7,937 nt of DNA from Brevundimonas sp. UBA7635. GTDB taxonomy: Bacteria > Pseudomonadota > Alphaproteobacteria > Caulobacterales > Caulobacteraceae. Shown piece by piece: positions 6,400 through 7,937 of the stretch (its first letter is position 1; each line of letters begins with the position of its first letter). The notes beneath the pieces are model-generated. The model ran no database searches. It was not told the DNA's origin and saw only the letters and a program-made list of their open reading frames with translations. The DNA is taken from the NCBI GenBank assembly GCA_002483865.1, contig DLIT01000022.1:1-7937 (forward strand). The letters run 5' to 3'. A program made the position numbers and the translations under genes.

Positions 6400-7158
6400 G
6401 TGAAGCCCCATGTGTTTGCCCTCGCCCTGTCCATGGCTTCCCTCGGAGCCCTGGCTTCAGCGGCCCCCGCCCTGGCCCAGTCGGGTGCCCAGCATCCCGC
6501 CTACCAGGCCGCCATCACCGACAGCTTGCGGCCTGAGGATGAGCGCGCTCGCGATGCCTTTCGCCATCCCGACGAAATGCTGGCCTTTGCCGAGGTAAAG
6601 GCAGGTCAGAAAATCGCCGACATCCGCCCCGGTGCCGGTTATTTCACCCGCCTGTTCGCCCGCGTGGTGGGCGAGGACGGCCACGTCTATGCCTTCGTGC
6701 CCCACCGCACGGCCGAGCGCGAGAACCCTCGCGCCGACGCCCTCGTCGAGGCCTATCCCAACGTCAGCCGCGTCAACGGCGACCTGGATGCTCTCAGCTT
6801 TGACCAGCCGCTCGACCTGGTCTTCATGAGCCAGGAATATCACGACTTCCACATCCCTCGCTTTGGCGTGGACGTGGCCAAGATGAACGCGGACATCTTC
6901 AAGGCCCTGAAACCCGGTGGCCTCTATGTGGTGATCGACCACCAGGCCGCCCCTGGCAGCGGCATCACGGCGGTTGAGAGTCTGCACCGGATTGAGGGCG
7001 ACGTCCTGCGCCGCGAAGTCGAAGCCGCAGGCTTCCTCTACGAAGCCGAATCCCCCGCCGTCGCTAATCCCGCCGACAACCACAGCCTCAACGTCTTCGA
7101 CGACGCCATCCGTGGCCGCACCGACCAGTTCGTCTATCGCTTCCGCAAGCCCGGCTGA
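6400..7158 (+). CDS. Exported SAM-dependent methyltransferase-like protein (COG4798 type)
   Basis: A 252-residue protein starting at GTG (6400). Residues 1-27 form a signal peptide: K2, a hydrophobic stretch, and a PALAQ cleavage region. The mature part opens with RPEDERARDAFRHPDEMLAF at 44-63, a signature of predicted methyltransferases of the COG4798 kind. A Rossmann-type core follows: KIADIRPGAGYFTRLFARVVG at 71-91 replaces the usual glycine-rich SAM loop DxGxGxG with DIRPGAG. GHVYAFVP at 94-101 is strand 2, DLVFMSQEYHDFH at 139-151 the motif IV region, and LKPGGLYVVIDH at 170-181 motif V/VI. The end, IRGRTDQFVYRFRKP, is also typical. Family members often carry a signal peptide, but their substrate is unknown to me, and free SAM in the periplasm is not established. 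Methyltransferase activity is therefore inferred from the fold alone. It is separated from gor by a hairpin and followed by a palindromic repeat. Confidence 0.85.
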   Translation: MKPHVFALALSMASLGALASAAPALAQSGAQHPAYQAAITDSLRPEDERARDAFRHPDEMLAFAEVKAGQKIADIRPGAGYFTRLFARVVGEDGHVYAFVPHRTAERENPRADALVEAYPNVSRVNGDLDALSFDQPLDLVFMSQEYHDFHIPRFGVDVAKMNADIFKALKPGGLYVVIDHQAAPGSGITAVESLHRIEGDVLRREVEAAGFLYEAESPAVANPADNHSLNVFDDAIRGRTDQFVYRFRKPG

Positions 7159-7170
7159 GCCGCTCAGCTT

Positions 7171-7225
7171 CCCCTCCCCATGCCAATGGGGAGGTGGCAT
7201 GGCGCGCAGCGCCATGACGGAGGGG
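7171..7225 (+). repeat. Palindromic intergenic repeat, relative of the element after glmU
   Basis: Two perfect hairpins sit in a row 12 nt after the methyltransferase stop. The first has 9-bp arms, CCTCCCCAT and ATGGGGAGG, with a 4-nt loop (7173-7194). The second has 8-bp arms, CATGGCGC and GCGCCATG, around GCA (7198-7216), then ACGGAGGGG. The order of parts, the GGTGGC link and the 13-base core GGCGCGCAGCGCC are shared with 3686-3708 behind glmU, in the same orientation relative to the upstream gene. It may serve as a transcript end, but there is no T-tract. Confidence 0.75.
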
Positions 7226-7323
7226 CAGGGCCTGCCGACGCCCTTTCCCGTTTTGGTGACTGGCGAACCGGGGCCAGAGCGACTAACCCTCAGGCAAAAT
7301 CCATAAGCAGGGAAACGCTTCAG

Positions 7324-7937
7324 ATGACTCGCATCGCCTTTATCGGCCTGGGCAACATGGGCGGCGGCATGGCCGCCAACCAGGCCAGGGCCGGGCATGA
7401 TGTCGCCGCCTTCGACCTGTCTGCGGCAGCCCTGGAGCGCGCCGCTCAGGCAGGTTGCCGGCCGGTGTCCTCGGTGACTGAGGCTGTCAAGGACGCCGAG
7501 GTCATCATCACCATGCTGCCCGCCGGGCCGCACGTTCTTACCGTTTATAACGAGCAGATCATCGGCGCGGCCCCGACCAGCGCCCTTCTTCTGGACTGCT
7601 CGACCATTGACGTCGAAACCGCCCGTAAGGTCGCCGGTCTGGCAAAGGGCGCGGGCTATGCCTTTGCCGATGCGCCGGTCTCGGGCGGCACGACGGCGGC
7701 GGATGCGGGCACCCTGGCTTTCATGGTCGGCTGCGACGAGCCGGAGTTTGCCCGGGTCGAGACGGCGCTGGAGCCGATGAGCCGCATCACCATTCGCGCC
7801 GGTGACCACGGGGCAGGGCAGGCTGCCAAGATCTGCAACAACATGCTGCTGGGCATCTCGATGATCGGCACCTGCGAGGCCGTCGCCTTGGCCGAAAAGC
7901 TCGGCCTCGATCCGGAACGCTTCTTCGAGATCGCCTC
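7324..7937 (+). CDS. mmsB: 3-hydroxyisobutyrate dehydrogenase, N-terminal part
   Basis: Translation from ATG at 7324 gives 204 residues open to the right edge; family proteins have about 295, so the end of the all-helical domain is missing. The enzyme should oxidise 3-hydroxyisobutyrate to methylmalonate semialdehyde in valine catabolism. Visible are the dinucleotide fold IAFIGLGNMGGGMAANQARAG at 4-24, D31 at the end of strand 2 (favours NAD+), LLLDCSTID at 88-96, the substrate loop FADAPVSGGTTAADAGTLAFM at 114-134, and GAGQAAKICNNMLL at 163-176 with catalytic-position K169 and N173. Related beta-hydroxyacid dehydrogenases (tartronate semialdehyde reductase, glyoxylate reductase) share this layout. 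The wording of the NNMLLGISMIGTCEAVALAE-like region fits HIBADH best, but without neighbours of valine catabolism the symbol is probable, not certain. AGGGA about 10 nt upstream is an acceptable ribosome binding site. Confidence 0.88.
   Translation, partial: MTRIAFIGLGNMGGGMAANQARAGHDVAAFDLSAAALERAAQAGCRPVSSVTEAVKDAEVIITMLPAGPHVLTVYNEQIIGAAPTSALLLDCSTIDVETARKVAGLAKGAGYAFADAPVSGGTTAADAGTLAFMVGCDEPEFARVETALEPMSRITIRAGDHGAGQAAKICNNMLLGISMIGTCEAVALAEKLGLDPERFFEIA

Noticed and set aside
5392..6411. A 339-codon open frame on the minus strand opposite gor
   Set aside because: Antisense to clear glutathione reductase motifs; no domain or plausible start.
6457..7809. A 450-codon open frame on the minus strand
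   Set aside because: It spans the reverse of two genes and the repeat between them; composition is that of a shadow frame and no family is recognisable.

Overview
The window looks like ordinary chromosome from a GC-rich alphaproteobacterium. It is most likely a member of the Caulobacterales such as Brevundimonas or a relative; this is inferred from base composition, protein style and the type of intergenic palindromes, not from a database match. Seven of the eight genes belong to well-known families. I do not see a new multi-gene system. No tRNA, rRNA, CRISPR array, transposase or phage gene was recognised.

The left part (1-2216) is read on the minus strand. It holds the N-terminal 195 residues of a dicarboxylate/amino-acid:cation symporter running off the left edge, a small exported protein with an IPTL-CTERM-like tail, and a phosphoglycolate phosphatase (gph). 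The exported protein sits in a less GC-rich patch. A 97-bp divergent region separates gph from the plus-strand genes.

The right part (2314-7937) is read on the plus strand: glmU (UDP-GlcNAc synthesis for the envelope), rpiA (non-oxidative pentose phosphate pathway), gor (glutathione reductase), a predicted exported methyltransferase of the COG4798 type, and the first 204 residues of a 3-hydroxyisobutyrate dehydrogenase (mmsB-like) cut by the right edge. The genes are separated by gaps of about 100-340 bp, many carrying hairpins, so they are probably several transcription units rather than one tight operon. rpiA (pentose phosphate flux) and gor (an NADPH user) are loosely linked metabolically; the others share no evident pathway.

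The most structured non-coding DNA is the 338-bp glmU-rpiA gap. It has a pair of opposed palindromic repeats (3673-3805), then an independent 29-bp inverted repeat whose arms are each palindromic (3831-3944), then a hairpin just before the rpiA ribosome binding site. A relative of the first repeat follows the methyltransferase gene (7171-7225). A short tandem repeat containing two GANTC sites lies upstream of gor. GANTC sites also abut or overlap the glmU and mmsB start codons.
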